A stretch of 64,000 nt of DNA from Veillonellaceae bacterium (GTDB taxonomy: Bacteria; Bacillota; Negativicutes; Veillonellales; Dialisteraceae). The notes beneath the pieces were generated by a model. That model ran no database searches. It saw nothing but the letters and a program-made list of their open reading frames with translations, and was not told where the DNA came from. The DNA lies in contig DAJPGA010000001.1 of NCBI GenBank assembly GCA_025992895.1, positions 1,196,501 through 1,260,500 on the forward strand, given 5' to 3'. The translations under genes were made by a program, and so were the position numbers. Shown piece after piece: positions 28,100 through 36,306 of this stretch (within the stretch, counting starts at the first letter, position 1; each line of letters starts with the position of its first letter).

Positions 28100-28169
28100 A
28101 AAGAGCAATAATCAAGGCGGAATTCCGGAAGCGGTTATCCGGCATAGAGTATAAGGAGATACAATATTC

Positions 28170-28859
28170 ATGGGTTTTTTCGATCATAAGCATGAAAAGG
28201 AAAGTCCAATCGGAAATCTGAGGGCGCATATCGGAACCTTCATGTATTTCGTGAAGGTGGGCAAATCCAAATTCAAAAACAAGGGAAGAGTTGGAGAAAT
28301 TTTTGCTGATATGGACAATACACAGTATCTTTTCCAGCAGGCTACATCAGGAACGATGTACGATATGAAAAAGAAACTGGATTATGCCTTGTGGGACGCA
28401 GCTGTCCATAAATATACAGAAGACCTCGGCGAGCTCAAGAAGGAGCTTTTAAAAGCTGTCGATGAAGGCGCCGAAGCAGATACGGATGTCTTTGAAGAAA
28501 AAGAAGAAGAAGTCGTCGAGCAGCCTGTCCAGGAAGAGGAAGAGAGCGACTGGAAAGCCCATATCAAGGGCCAGATGGAAGAAGCGGAAGAAAAAGCCCG
28601 CCAGGAAGCTGAACGCAAGCGCCATGAAGAATCCACTCCTGCGTCGAATAAGTCCGATGACGATGAGCACATGACGGAAGCAGACTGCCGCGAGCTTTGG
28701 AGAATCATCCAGGGACTTGAAAGAGAGTTTAGAGAAATGAACGAAATTGCCGAAGACTGGTTCTCCGTTCACGGAAAAAAGGACGGCTGTCTGGGCGCTC
28801 TTGCTGCACTGGCACTGATTCCGGCAGGATTTGCATACGGGCTTTTCCATATTTTCTAA
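28170..28859 (+). CDS. Unknown coiled-coil protein with a C-terminal membrane anchor
   Basis: A 229-residue protein. Residues 1-75 are basic and hydrophilic with some aromatic patches (IGTFMYFVKVGKSKF). Residues 85-165 are a highly charged Glu/Lys-rich stretch predicted as coiled coil. Residues 168-195 form another helix with REL..II..LEREFREMNE. The last 24 residues (GCLGALAALALIPAGFAYGL) form one hydrophobic helix, so it looks tail-anchored with most of the protein in the cytosol. I do not recognise a family. It has its own promoter and an AAGGAGA site, and lies just upstream of the SCIFF genes, though a separate promoter serves those. Confidence 0.7.
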   Translation: MGFFDHKHEKESPIGNLRAHIGTFMYFVKVGKSKFKNKGRVGEIFADMDNTQYLFQQATSGTMYDMKKKLDYALWDAAVHKYTEDLGELKKELLKAVDEGAEADTDVFEEKEEEVVEQPVQEEEESDWKAHIKGQMEEAEEKARQEAERKRHEESTPASNKSDDDEHMTEADCRELWRIIQGLEREFREMNEIAEDWFSVHGKKDGCLGALAALALIPAGFAYGLFHIF

Positions 28860-28965
28860 AGTATTTGTTTTTTATCGAAAGAAATTATCAGAGACGAACG
28901 AAATAAGATTTTTGTACGTTCCTTGTAAAATTTTCCATATGGCCTAAGGAAATGTACATGAAAAC

Positions 28966-28995
28966 TTGTCATTTCCCTCTCCTGTATGGTATGAT
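28966..28995 (+). promoter_or_regulatory. Promoter for scfA
   Basis: TTGTCA, 18 bases, TATGAT preceded by TATGG (extended -10 form). The scfA start is 32 bases downstream. Confidence 0.7.
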
Positions 28996-29027
28996 TAATG
29001 CAAGAAAGCATTCAGGGAGGTGACGTC

Positions 29028-29198
29028 ATGTCCAGACATATCGTTACAATCAATCAGTCTTCTCTGCAGAACTCCATTAAATTTGAAGGATGCAGCGAAT
29101 GCCAGACTTCCTGCCAGTCCGCTTGCAAGACAAGCTGCACTATCGGAAATCTGATCTGCACGGAACAGGAAGAGGCTGTAGAAGCCAAGAGAGCGTAA
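29028..29198 (+). CDS. scfA: SCIFF six-cysteine ribosomal peptide precursor
   Basis: A 56-residue peptide with the hallmark core GCSECQTSCQSACKTSC and six cysteines at 22, 25, 29, 33, 37 and 44, preceded by a short leader (SRHIVTINQSSLQNSIKFE). This is the SCIFF (six cysteines in forty-five) ranthipeptide precursor found across Clostridia. Its partner enzyme joins Cys sulfur to an alpha carbon of a downstream residue (Thr38 is a plausible acceptor here). The tail after Cys44 (TEQEEAVEAKRA) is longer and more charged than in typical SCIFF peptides. The start at 29028 follows GGGAGGTG; the in-frame ATG at 28998 would place the ribosome site inside the gene. A strong terminator separates it from scfB. 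Confidence 0.95.
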   Translation: MSRHIVTINQSSLQNSIKFEGCSECQTSCQSACKTSCTIGNLICTEQEEAVEAKRA

Positions 29199-29214
29199 GC
29201 TTTTGAGCACGGCC

Positions 29215-29243
29215 AAGCCCCCGGCAAGCGCCGGGGGCTTTTA
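29215..29243 (+). terminator. Terminator or attenuator between scfA and scfB
   Basis: An 11-base-pair GC-rich stem (AAGCCCCCGGC with GCCGGGGGCTT) with an AAGC loop and a short T-run. As no other clear promoter is seen before scfB, partial readthrough would give much more peptide message than enzyme message. Confidence 0.85.
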
Positions 29244-29331
29244 AATTCCCGTATCATAGAAGGATATGCCTGATCAGGACGGAGGAATCCGTTCTTTGAG
29301 TTTTCTAAAAAGGATAAAGGAGAAATTTTTC

Positions 29332-30774
29332 ATGGATTATAATGTAAAGCCCATGATTCATCGTTTTCGTCAGAATAATATGAACATCGTCATGGATGTA
29401 AACAGCGGCATTGTTCATGTTGTCGATGATGTGACATATAAAGTTCTGGAATACTATAATGGAACGAACCGCGAGATGGTTCTTGCCAATATGGGCAGCG
29501 AATATGAAGAAAGTGAACTCAATGAGGTCATGGATGATCTTGACGAGCTGATCAAGAAGGAAGTTCTCTTTGCTCCGATGGATCCGAATTATAAAATGGC
29601 GATCGAAGACCGCCCGATCATCAAGGCTCTCTGCATCAATATCGCTCATGACTGCAACCTTCGCTGCAAGTACTGCTTTGCGGGCCAGGGCGGATACGGC
29701 CAGTGGCGCATGCTGATGAGCTTTGATGTAGCCAGAAGAGCTGTCGATTTCCTGATCGCCCACAGCGGTCCGAGAGAACACTGCGAACTTGATTTCTTTG
29801 GCGGAGAACCGCTGATGAACTGGCATGTCGTACAGCAGACCGTAGACTATGTCCATAACCAGGAAAAGAAGCATCATAAGAAGATCAAGATGTCTCTTAC
29901 AACAAACGGCATGCTGCTTGATGAAGAAAAGACCAAGTATCTTACTGATAATCACATCAGCCTGATTCTTTCCCTCGACGGAAGAAAAGAAATGCATGAC
30001 CGTATGAGACCTGACGTCAATAATGAAGGTACTTATGACCAGATCGTCAAGAATCTGCAGTACTGCATCGCTCACAGAAATGGCGAAGAATACTATGTAC
30101 GCGGCACTTTCACCAGACATAACCTTGATTTCACGACCGATGTGGAAGATATGCTCGATCATGGATTCCCGGCTGTTTCCATGGAACCGGTTGTAGGCGA
30201 TGACGACGCTGAATATTCCATTAAGGAATCCGATCTCCCGAGAGTCAAGGAAGAATACGACCGCCTCGCACAGCTCTTCATCCAGCGTGAAGAGGAAGGA
30301 AGACCGTTCTTCTTCTTCCACTTCAATATGGATCTCTGGAAAGGCCCGTGCCTGCCGAAGAGACTCAGAGGATGCGGGGCAGGCCACGAATACCTGGCCG
30401 TTGTTCCGAATGGCGACATTTACCCATGCCACCAGTTCGTAGGCCGTGAAGGCTATGTGGTAGGCAATGTATATGAAGGCTTGAAGAACATGAAGATGAT
30501 GCATGATTTCCGTATGAATCATGTATTCAGCAAGCCGGAATGCGTTGACTGCTGGGCCAAGTTCTTCTGCTCTGGCGGATGCCATGCCAACAATGAGGCA
30601 TATGCAGGAGATATTCACAAGCCGTACCAGATCACCTGCGAAATCCAGAAGAAGCGCGTGGAATGCGCAATGATGATCCAGGCATATAACAGCCTGCGCA
30701 AGCCGAAAGTTATGGCGCAGCCAGGAACAAGAGCTGCAAAGGCGGCTGCAGCCGCTCTCAGAAAAGAAGGCTGA
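29332..30774 (+). CDS. scfB: SCIFF maturase, radical SAM/SPASM enzyme
   Basis: Installs the sulfur-to-alpha-carbon thioether in the SCIFF precursor. The 480-residue enzyme has an N-terminal peptide-recognition (RRE-like) region (1-95) with VDDVTYKVLEYYNG, the radical-SAM cluster CxxxCxxC at C108, C112 and C115 (AHDCNLRCKYCFAG), the SAM-site GGEPLM, and a SPASM domain with cysteines in CGAGHEYLAVVPNGDIYPC and CVDCWAKFFCSGGC for two auxiliary 4Fe-4S clusters. The start at 29332 follows AAAGGAGA; the frame is open further upstream but without a better site. It ends in a basic Ala/Lys tail (AAKAAAAALRKEG). Confidence 0.95.
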   Translation: MDYNVKPMIHRFRQNNMNIVMDVNSGIVHVVDDVTYKVLEYYNGTNREMVLANMGSEYEESELNEVMDDLDELIKKEVLFAPMDPNYKMAIEDRPIIKALCINIAHDCNLRCKYCFAGQGGYGQWRMLMSFDVARRAVDFLIAHSGPREHCELDFFGGEPLMNWHVVQQTVDYVHNQEKKHHKKIKMSLTTNGMLLDEEKTKYLTDNHISLILSLDGRKEMHDRMRPDVNNEGTYDQIVKNLQYCIAHRNGEEYYVRGTFTRHNLDFTTDVEDMLDHGFPAVSMEPVVGDDDAEYSIKESDLPRVKEEYDRLAQLFIQREEEGRPFFFFHFNMDLWKGPCLPKRLRGCGAGHEYLAVVPNGDIYPCHQFVGREGYVVGNVYEGLKNMKMMHDFRMNHVFSKPECVDCWAKFFCSGGCHANNEAYAGDIHKPYQITCEIQKKRVECAMMIQAYNSLRKPKVMAQPGTRAAKAAAAALRKEG

Positions 30775-30801
30775 GACGCGGAAATGACCGTATAAACCGG
30801 A

Positions 30802-30845
30802 TTAAAAGAGGGTTTCTGTTTGCACAGAACCCTCTTTTAATTTAT
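30802..30845 (+). terminator. Terminator after scfB
   Basis: A long stem (TTAAAAGAGGGTT..CTGT with ACAGAACCCTCTTTTAA, one bulge) around a TTGC loop, followed by T. Confidence 0.9.
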
Positions 30846-30989
30846 AATAATTGTTAAGTGTAATATATTCTGGAGTATTAGTTCATGCTGGTGATTTTCT
30901 GTTGATTTATAGCAGTGGCGCAAATGATTCAGCATGGCGTTTGGAATCGAATTGCTATCAGAAAAGTTTTCAAAAAGGAGGAATTTCTT

Positions 30990-31436
30990 ATGAAAATGAA
31001 AAGATTGGCAGTATGCGCTCTTGCATCGGCAATGCTGTTTGCAGGTTCTGTAACAAATATATCCGCATTCAATCTCGGGAGCATTCTTGGCGGTGTCGTC
31101 AAGGTCGGCGGTATCGGCTTCCTCGTTGACAAGTATGGCGAATCCATCAATAGTGCCATCAACTCCGTCATGATGAAAGAAGGAGCAGGCACGAATTATG
31201 CTACGAAAGTTGTTCCTATCGTAAGTATTGGAAACAGCGGCTATATCGGTGCGGCCCAGGTTATCGGCGACGCTGATCAGGTTGCGAAGGTAGAAGCAGT
31301 AGGACAGCTTGAGATCAGCTGGAACGACAAGCTGTTCAGAATCAAGGGGCTCATTCCAATGGACAGCAAGAACCCCACTTCATTCAGCCGAGTTCAGGGC
31401 GTTGGCGTTTCCGCTGTCATTGATGTCAGAGTATAA
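30990..31436 (+). CDS. Exported protein of unknown function, 148 residues
   Basis: Starts at the ATG at 30990 behind AAAAGGAGG. Residues 1-26 (MKMKRLAVCALASAMLFAG, then SVTNISA) are a Sec signal peptide with cleavage likely after ISA. The mature part is small, glycine-rich at first (LGSILGGVVKVGGIGFLVDKYG) and then strand-rich, ending VSAVIDVRV. It follows the scfB terminator and precedes two envelope genes closely (15 bases to the next), so a periplasmic or outer-membrane-linked role is inferred. I do not recognise the family. Confidence 0.75.
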   Translation: MKMKRLAVCALASAMLFAGSVTNISAFNLGSILGGVVKVGGIGFLVDKYGESINSAINSVMMKEGAGTNYATKVVPIVSIGNSGYIGAAQVIGDADQVAKVEAVGQLEISWNDKLFRIKGLIPMDSKNPTSFSRVQGVGVSAVIDVRV

Positions 31437-31451
31437 CGGGGGAATTGACTT

Positions 31452-32624
31452 ATGAAAAAAACAGCTGTACTGGCCGCAGGAATCGCATTGATTCTTTCCG
31501 GCACGGCATTGGCGGCAGAACCGGTCACTTTATCAGACAGAATTGACCGTGTTGATGAAGTCATCTATGGAAGTGTGCAGACAGGATCCCTGATCGGACG
31601 TCTGGACAATGCAGATAATGTCATTTACGGAAATGGGAATACAACGGCAAGCGGTCTTGATGACAGAATTGATAACCTGTATACCGACGTCGTTAAGGGA
31701 AGCACAGATGCTGCTCCTTCCATGTCCACCAGGATCAATGCCATGGAGTATTACCTGACGGATGAAATTAAGAAGGGATCCCTTGAAAAGCGTGTCGGCG
31801 AACTTGAAACAAAGGTATTTGGCCAGGAACGCAAGGGGGCTCTCGACCAGAGAATTGCTGATCTTGAAAAAGCTGTATACGGTGACCAGCATGTGGAAAT
31901 GAGAGACGTGGATCTTCCGGCCAATACTGTTTTCAAGATTTCCCTGAACGATGATGTCAACAGCAAGGTGAATAAGGTAGGCGACCCTGTGACATTTACC
32001 GTGCAGGAAGATGTCAAGGTCGGAGATGTTCTTGTCCTTCCGAGAGGTTCCCAGGGAAGCGGCCAGGTCACAAAGGTAACGAGGCCGAAGAGCTTTGGCA
32101 GAAGCGGATCTCTTGATATTTCCTTTGATCAGGTATTTTCTATCGATGATGAGGAAATTCCAACGGTACTCGGACCTGAAGCAAAAGACAAGCTTAAGAT
32201 GGAAGCTGCTGCAGTCGGTGCTTCTGCCATAGGCGCACTGGCACTGGGGCCGATCGGGCTTGTCGGAGGCTTCTTTGTCAAAGGGAAAGACGTTGATCTT
32301 CCTGCTGGGACAGAGCTTTACATCCAGACACAGGAAACGGTTACAACCAAGGGTCTTGTCCTGACAAACGGAGCTCCGTCTGAAACATTAAGGAAGCACG
32401 TATCGCGCACAGCTGTTGCCGGAGAGAATACAGAAAGCGCAAAAACGGCTGAAACTTCCGCAGCTGCTGCAAGTGCAGAAACATCAGCTGTAAAGGAAAC
32501 AGAAAAAACAGCGCAGGAAACAGTTCAGAACACAAATTCAAATACAAAGGAAACTGCGGAGAAAGCTGCAACATCAGCAAAAGATGAACCAAGCGCATCC
32601 GTAGTGATCGTGAGAAATGACTAA
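31452..32624 (+). CDS. Exported repeat protein with RIxxLExxVYG repeats
   Basis: A 390-residue envelope protein. Residues 1-21 are a signal peptide (MKKTAVLAAGIALILSGTALA). Residues 28-145 hold about six repeats of 18-24 residues built on R-[IVL]-x-x-[LAV]-[ED]-x-x-[VI]-[YF]-G, for example DRIDRVDEVIYG, RLDNADNVIYG, RVGELETKVFG and RIADLEKAVYG. A beta-rich domain (150-255) follows, with FKISLNDDVNSKVNKVGDPV and VLPRGSQGSGQVTKV, then a Gly/Ala hydrophobic patch and a Ser/Thr/Glu/Ala low-complexity tail. The beta domain with VGDPVTFTV and VLPRGSQGSG looks like a small barrel fold. It overlaps the LptD-like gene by eight bases, linking it with outer-membrane work. Function unknown. Confidence 0.8.
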   Translation: MKKTAVLAAGIALILSGTALAAEPVTLSDRIDRVDEVIYGSVQTGSLIGRLDNADNVIYGNGNTTASGLDDRIDNLYTDVVKGSTDAAPSMSTRINAMEYYLTDEIKKGSLEKRVGELETKVFGQERKGALDQRIADLEKAVYGDQHVEMRDVDLPANTVFKISLNDDVNSKVNKVGDPVTFTVQEDVKVGDVLVLPRGSQGSGQVTKVTRPKSFGRSGSLDISFDQVFSIDDEEIPTVLGPEAKDKLKMEAAAVGASAIGALALGPIGLVGGFFVKGKDVDLPAGTELYIQTQETVTTKGLVLTNGAPSETLRKHVSRTAVAGENTESAKTAETSAAAASAETSAVKETEKTAQETVQNTNSNTKETAEKAATSAKDEPSASVVIVRND

Positions 32625-34278
32625 TAAACGAACCTATGCTTTACTGCTTGCAGCCATACTTGCAGGAATGGCGGTTCCTGCCGCCGCAGAGGACGTGGAG
32701 GATACCACATCCACCCAGGCTGATGCAGAGGCAGCTGACAAGCTTCAGGATAATATGATGACAGACCTGCCGCCGGCAGACCGCGCAGGCACCATAGCTC
32801 TGGCGGATGAAGGGATTTTGTACCCTCCGTCTTCCGGAAGCTCGATCATCAGGGATACTACTGCGAAAAAAGCAGAAGAAAAGCCCAAAACAAAAACAAA
32901 AATGAAAGACGGAAAGCCGGTTCAGGACACGGGAATTTCAAAAGAGAACCCGATGTATGTAACGGCTGACTACATGCGTTATAACGATACGACTGGTGAT
33001 GTCGATGCACTCGGCAAAGTCGATATCAGGCACATGATGGATACGTATCAGACAGAGTATCTCTACGGAAACATGATTACGAAGAAGTATGTCATTCCGG
33101 GAGAGCTTACTTGGACAAACCCTCAGACGAACCTCAAGGCCCAGCGCGGCGAATACGACGCTGAAAAGGGCATCGGCAAGTTCGAAGGCCTTACCGGCTG
33201 GCAGCAGGGGACGTATTACTACCAGGGCTCTGACGGCATCTATGACAGAAATGCCAATAAGATGATCGTCAACAATGGTTACTTCACCACGCGCCATGCC
33301 GTTGCAAAAGTGCCGGATTACCGTATTGAAGCTGATTCCATTGACATTTACCCGGGCGATCATTATACGGCTCATGATGTGAAGCTGATGGCGAAGAATA
33401 CCATCCTTCTTACCTTGTCCAGCTATACCGGATCCCTTAAGGACAATTCGGGAGAAATCGGTCTCTGGTCATTGATTCCAAGGCCTGTTTTTGATAGTGA
33501 TAACGGCATGGGTCTTCACAATTCGCTCGTTATTCCGATCAATGAGGATCCTGATTCCACTGTTTACATGGAAAACCGCTGGTATACGAAATCCGGATAC
33601 AAGCCGGATATCGGTATCAAGTACTGTGTTCCTGTCGGCACATTCCGCCTCCATTATGCAGAAGAGGAAAGTACGACGAATGATGACGGCGGCATCTGGG
33701 TCAAGAAAAAGCCATCACTTGAATTTGATACGAATCATTTCTACCTGTTCAAGTCAAGGTTCTATGTAGGAGCCAGCGGCGAAATAGGAAAATGGGACGA
33801 AGAGCGCAATGGCCGTGATGTTGACGGGAACTACAAAGGATATGAACTTTATATTTCCGGCGACCCATGGCACTTAGGAAAGTTCATGAACTTTGGCTGG
33901 AAAGCCGGTTATGCCAAGGATTACTACGGCTACAGCAATAATATTCGCAGGAATTCCTACTACTCGATGGGTCTTTCCGGACATTACAAGATTTTTGACG
34001 GCTGGATCGGTTACACAGATCGTGATTTGAAGGGATACACTCCGTATTATTACGATTCTTACAGCAGCGAGAAGCCTGTTGATGCAGGATTCCGTATTCA
34101 GGCGACAAGCATGGATGCATTCAGTCTTTCCTGGTCTGTTGATACAGTCAATGGCATCCTGAATCACAGGTACTGGACATACTACAGGGATATGCACTCC
34201 TTCTATGCCTGGATCCGTTATGATGACATTGAAAAAGAAACAAAGTTCATGATTATGCCAAAAGACTTCAAATTCTGA
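32617..34278 (+). CDS. LptD/OstA-like outer-membrane protein
   Basis: A 553-residue protein with a signal peptide (about 1-24, cleaved after PAAA), a Lys/Thr-rich linker, an OstA/LptA-type beta-jellyroll (about 112-200, MYVTADYMRYNDTTGDVDALGKV shortened, with LKAQRGEYDAEKGIGKFEG) and a strand-rich C-terminal half ending in Phe (DFKF), as outer-membrane barrels do. LptD puts lipopolysaccharide into the outer leaflet; this copy is shorter than proteobacterial LptD (about 780), as in other diderm Firmicutes. Overlap with the repeat protein upstream suggests co-translation. It is the clearest sign that the organism has an outer membrane. Confidence 0.82.
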   Translation: MTNKRTYALLLAAILAGMAVPAAAEDVEDTTSTQADAEAADKLQDNMMTDLPPADRAGTIALADEGILYPPSSGSSIIRDTTAKKAEEKPKTKTKMKDGKPVQDTGISKENPMYVTADYMRYNDTTGDVDALGKVDIRHMMDTYQTEYLYGNMITKKYVIPGELTWTNPQTNLKAQRGEYDAEKGIGKFEGLTGWQQGTYYYQGSDGIYDRNANKMIVNNGYFTTRHAVAKVPDYRIEADSIDIYPGDHYTAHDVKLMAKNTILLTLSSYTGSLKDNSGEIGLWSLIPRPVFDSDNGMGLHNSLVIPINEDPDSTVYMENRWYTKSGYKPDIGIKYCVPVGTFRLHYAEEESTTNDDGGIWVKKKPSLEFDTNHFYLFKSRFYVGASGEIGKWDEERNGRDVDGNYKGYELYISGDPWHLGKFMNFGWKAGYAKDYYGYSNNIRRNSYYSMGLSGHYKIFDGWIGYTDRDLKGYTPYYYDSYSSEKPVDAGFRIQATSMDAFSLSWSVDTVNGILNHRYWTYYRDMHSFYAWIRYDDIEKETKFMIMPKDFKF

Positions 34279-34348
34279 CATTTTCGGCAGGTCAATTGGG
34301 GGATTGGACCGGAAATCGTCTTTCTGATAAGTGGTTGGGGGATTTTCT

Positions 34349-35734
34349 ATGTGTTTGACAATTCAAGACGCATTGTCGCTTGATATTGATTACTTGTATG
34401 GCCAGAGCTGGAGTGTCCGTGAAGATGACCTGAAAGCTCATGAAGAGGAGATCAATCGCGCTGCCAAAGAGGTAAGCGAAATCCGCAGGAATGGAACGGG
34501 ACCGGATGGAAGCCATGTCTTCTTTCCACACCTCCCTTATTTATACGAAGAGAATCTGCTGATCGGCGATGATGAAAAGCAGCGGATCAAAACTCTTTCC
34601 GAAAAGGCGAAAGAGACAGACGCTGTCGTATCCATCGGGATTGGCGGTTCCTACCTTGGCAACCAGGTGCTTTTTGATCTTTTCTGCGGCCCTTACTGGA
34701 ACATGAAAAGCAAAGAAGAAAGGCATGGGTTTCCAGCCGTATTCTTTGCCGGACAGAATGTAGATCCGGTCAGCCTTTTGAAACTGACGGAAGAACTGAA
34801 GAGAAGAAGCGGGGAAAAAGACAATTATAAAGTGACGCTTCTTGTGATTTCCAAGTCAGGAACAACGATTGAACCGACAACAGCCTTTCATGTGCTGATG
34901 AAAGAACTTTCTGGCTTCTGCGATGTATCTGTCATTGCAGTGACTGATGCGGAAAAAGGAGAACTTCACCGCCTTGCGTTGGAAAACAACTGGGAGACAT
35001 TTACAGTTCCTGAGGGTATCGGCGGGAGGTTCAGCATATTCTCTCCGGTCGGTCTTGTTTTTGGAAGTCTGATCGGGTTTGATACCGAAGAATTCCTTCA
35101 CGGCGCAAAGACTGTCGAAGAATTCTGCCAGTCAGAGAAATGGGATGAGAATCCTGCGCTTCTTCTGGCATCTTTAAAATATATCGGAACCAGCGAGTAC
35201 GGGCTTGTTTCGGAGGTAATCATGCCATATGGAGATGCACTCCGCTCCCTTGGCTGGTGGTATGCGCAGCTTCTTGGCGAATCTCTTGGCAAGAAGTACA
35301 ACAACGACGGGCAGATCGTGCATGCAGGAAGGACACCTGTTGCAGCCGTTGGAACGACGGATATGCATTCACTGACGCAGGAACATCAGCAGGGAAAGAA
35401 GAACAAGCTTTTCCAGTTCATTTCTGTTGACAGCCCTTCTCTGGATACAAAAGCATACTGCAGGGAAGGGGAAAGTGAAGGCTTTGTACAGATGAGCCGG
35501 ATGCTGACAGCAGCGATGAAGTCTAATGCGGAAGCGCTGGCATCCGAGCAGCGTATGAGCTGCCGTATTTCTGTCAGCCGGATGACGCCTTACCATCTGG
35601 GCGCTCTCATGTATTTCTTCTTTTTGACGATTGCTTATGAAGGCTCCCTGCTTCAAATCAATGCTTTTGATCAGCCGGGTGTTGAAGCATATAAGAAAAT
35701 ACTTCATCAGTATTTAAGGAGTTTCTTGCAGTAA
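34349..35734 (+). CDS. pgi: Glucose-6-phosphate isomerase
   Basis: Interconverts glucose-6-P and fructose-6-P. The 461-residue product is of the short Firmicutes type. Motifs include SIGIGGSYLGNQ, VISKSGTTIEPTTAF, GGRFSIFSPVGLV (active-site signature), LLGESLGKK, HSLTQEHQQG and the C-terminal INAFDQPGVEAYKK with the catalytic Lys region. The ATG at 34349 follows TTGGGGGATT; the GTG at 34331 would put that site inside the gene. It lies inside an envelope-gene block, supplying the hexose phosphate used by GlmS. Confidence 0.95.
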   Translation: MCLTIQDALSLDIDYLYGQSWSVREDDLKAHEEEINRAAKEVSEIRRNGTGPDGSHVFFPHLPYLYEENLLIGDDEKQRIKTLSEKAKETDAVVSIGIGGSYLGNQVLFDLFCGPYWNMKSKEERHGFPAVFFAGQNVDPVSLLKLTEELKRRSGEKDNYKVTLLVISKSGTTIEPTTAFHVLMKELSGFCDVSVIAVTDAEKGELHRLALENNWETFTVPEGIGGRFSIFSPVGLVFGSLIGFDTEEFLHGAKTVEEFCQSEKWDENPALLLASLKYIGTSEYGLVSEVIMPYGDALRSLGWWYAQLLGESLGKKYNNDGQIVHAGRTPVAAVGTTDMHSLTQEHQQGKKNKLFQFISVDSPSLDTKAYCREGESEGFVQMSRMLTAAMKSNAEALASEQRMSCRISVSRMTPYHLGALMYFFFLTIAYEGSLLQINAFDQPGVEAYKKILHQYLRSFLQ

Positions 35735-35748
35735 TACAGGGGATTGCT

Positions 35749-36306
35749 ATGGCTGTAAAAAAGAAATGGGCAATTCTTTTTGCAGGTATTGCGGGGATTC
35801 TTTCTGCCTGGGGATACTGGGGCGGAGGAACCGCAGCAGGCCTGCTTCCTGAAAAGAACAAGAATATCGAGGTTTCTTCCACCAGGGGAGAGGCCTCTGA
35901 TGGATTCTCCGAGGGAAGAACGGACGGCGGGAGCCGCAAGGTCTATGATGCCGCGCTTCACCGGCGTGAAGGACCGATGAAGGATCCCTTCCATGCGGCC
36001 GGAATTGAGGCGGTCGCCGCAGAAACAGCAGCATCAGCGGCAGGGAAAACTCATGCAGCGCCTTTGGGGAATACAGCACCTTCAGCGAAGACTGATTCTG
36101 AATCAATTAAACAAACTCCGCTTTTGCCGGAATTAAAGGGAATCATCCATTTTGGCGAAGAGAAACGGGCAATTGCTGAACTTGGCGGAGTCGTTAAGAC
36201 ACTCAAAGAAGGAGAACAGATCGGAATATGGACGGTTTCCTCCATTCGAGAAAAGACGGTAAGCTTTTCAAGTGCCTCTGGAACGTTGGAAGTAAGCGCT
36301 CGCTAG
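35749..36306 (+). CDS. PilP/GspC-like periplasmic protein
   Basis: A 185-residue protein with an N-terminal membrane anchor (about 7-27), a Ser/Ala/Gly-rich linker, and a small C-terminal beta domain (about 123-185): PELKGIIHFGEEKRAIAELG, then VVKTLKEGEQIGIWTVSSI and EKTVSFSS. This matches the HR/PilP domain layout of the inner-membrane clamp proteins that contact a secretin in type II secretion and type IV pili. It stops where the secretin gene starts, which supports the call; the sequence alone is short and diverged. Confidence 0.65.
   Translation: MAVKKKWAILFAGIAGILSAWGYWGGGTAAGLLPEKNKNIEVSSTRGEASDGFSEGRTDGGSRKVYDAALHRREGPMKDPFHAAGIEAVAAETAASAAGKTHAAPLGNTAPSAKTDSESIKQTPLLPELKGIIHFGEEKRAIAELGGVVKTLKEGEQIGIWTVSSIREKTVSFSSASGTLEVSAR

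Noticed and set aside
29305..30618. A 437-codon open frame on the minus strand opposite scfB
   Set aside because: It lies fully inside scfB, whose motifs are clear; the antisense protein has no recognisable domain. It is a codon-bias shadow.
34279..34348. A repeated TTGGGGGATT before pgi as an operator
   Set aside because: One copy is simply the ribosome-binding site of pgi; two short copies are not enough to call an operator.
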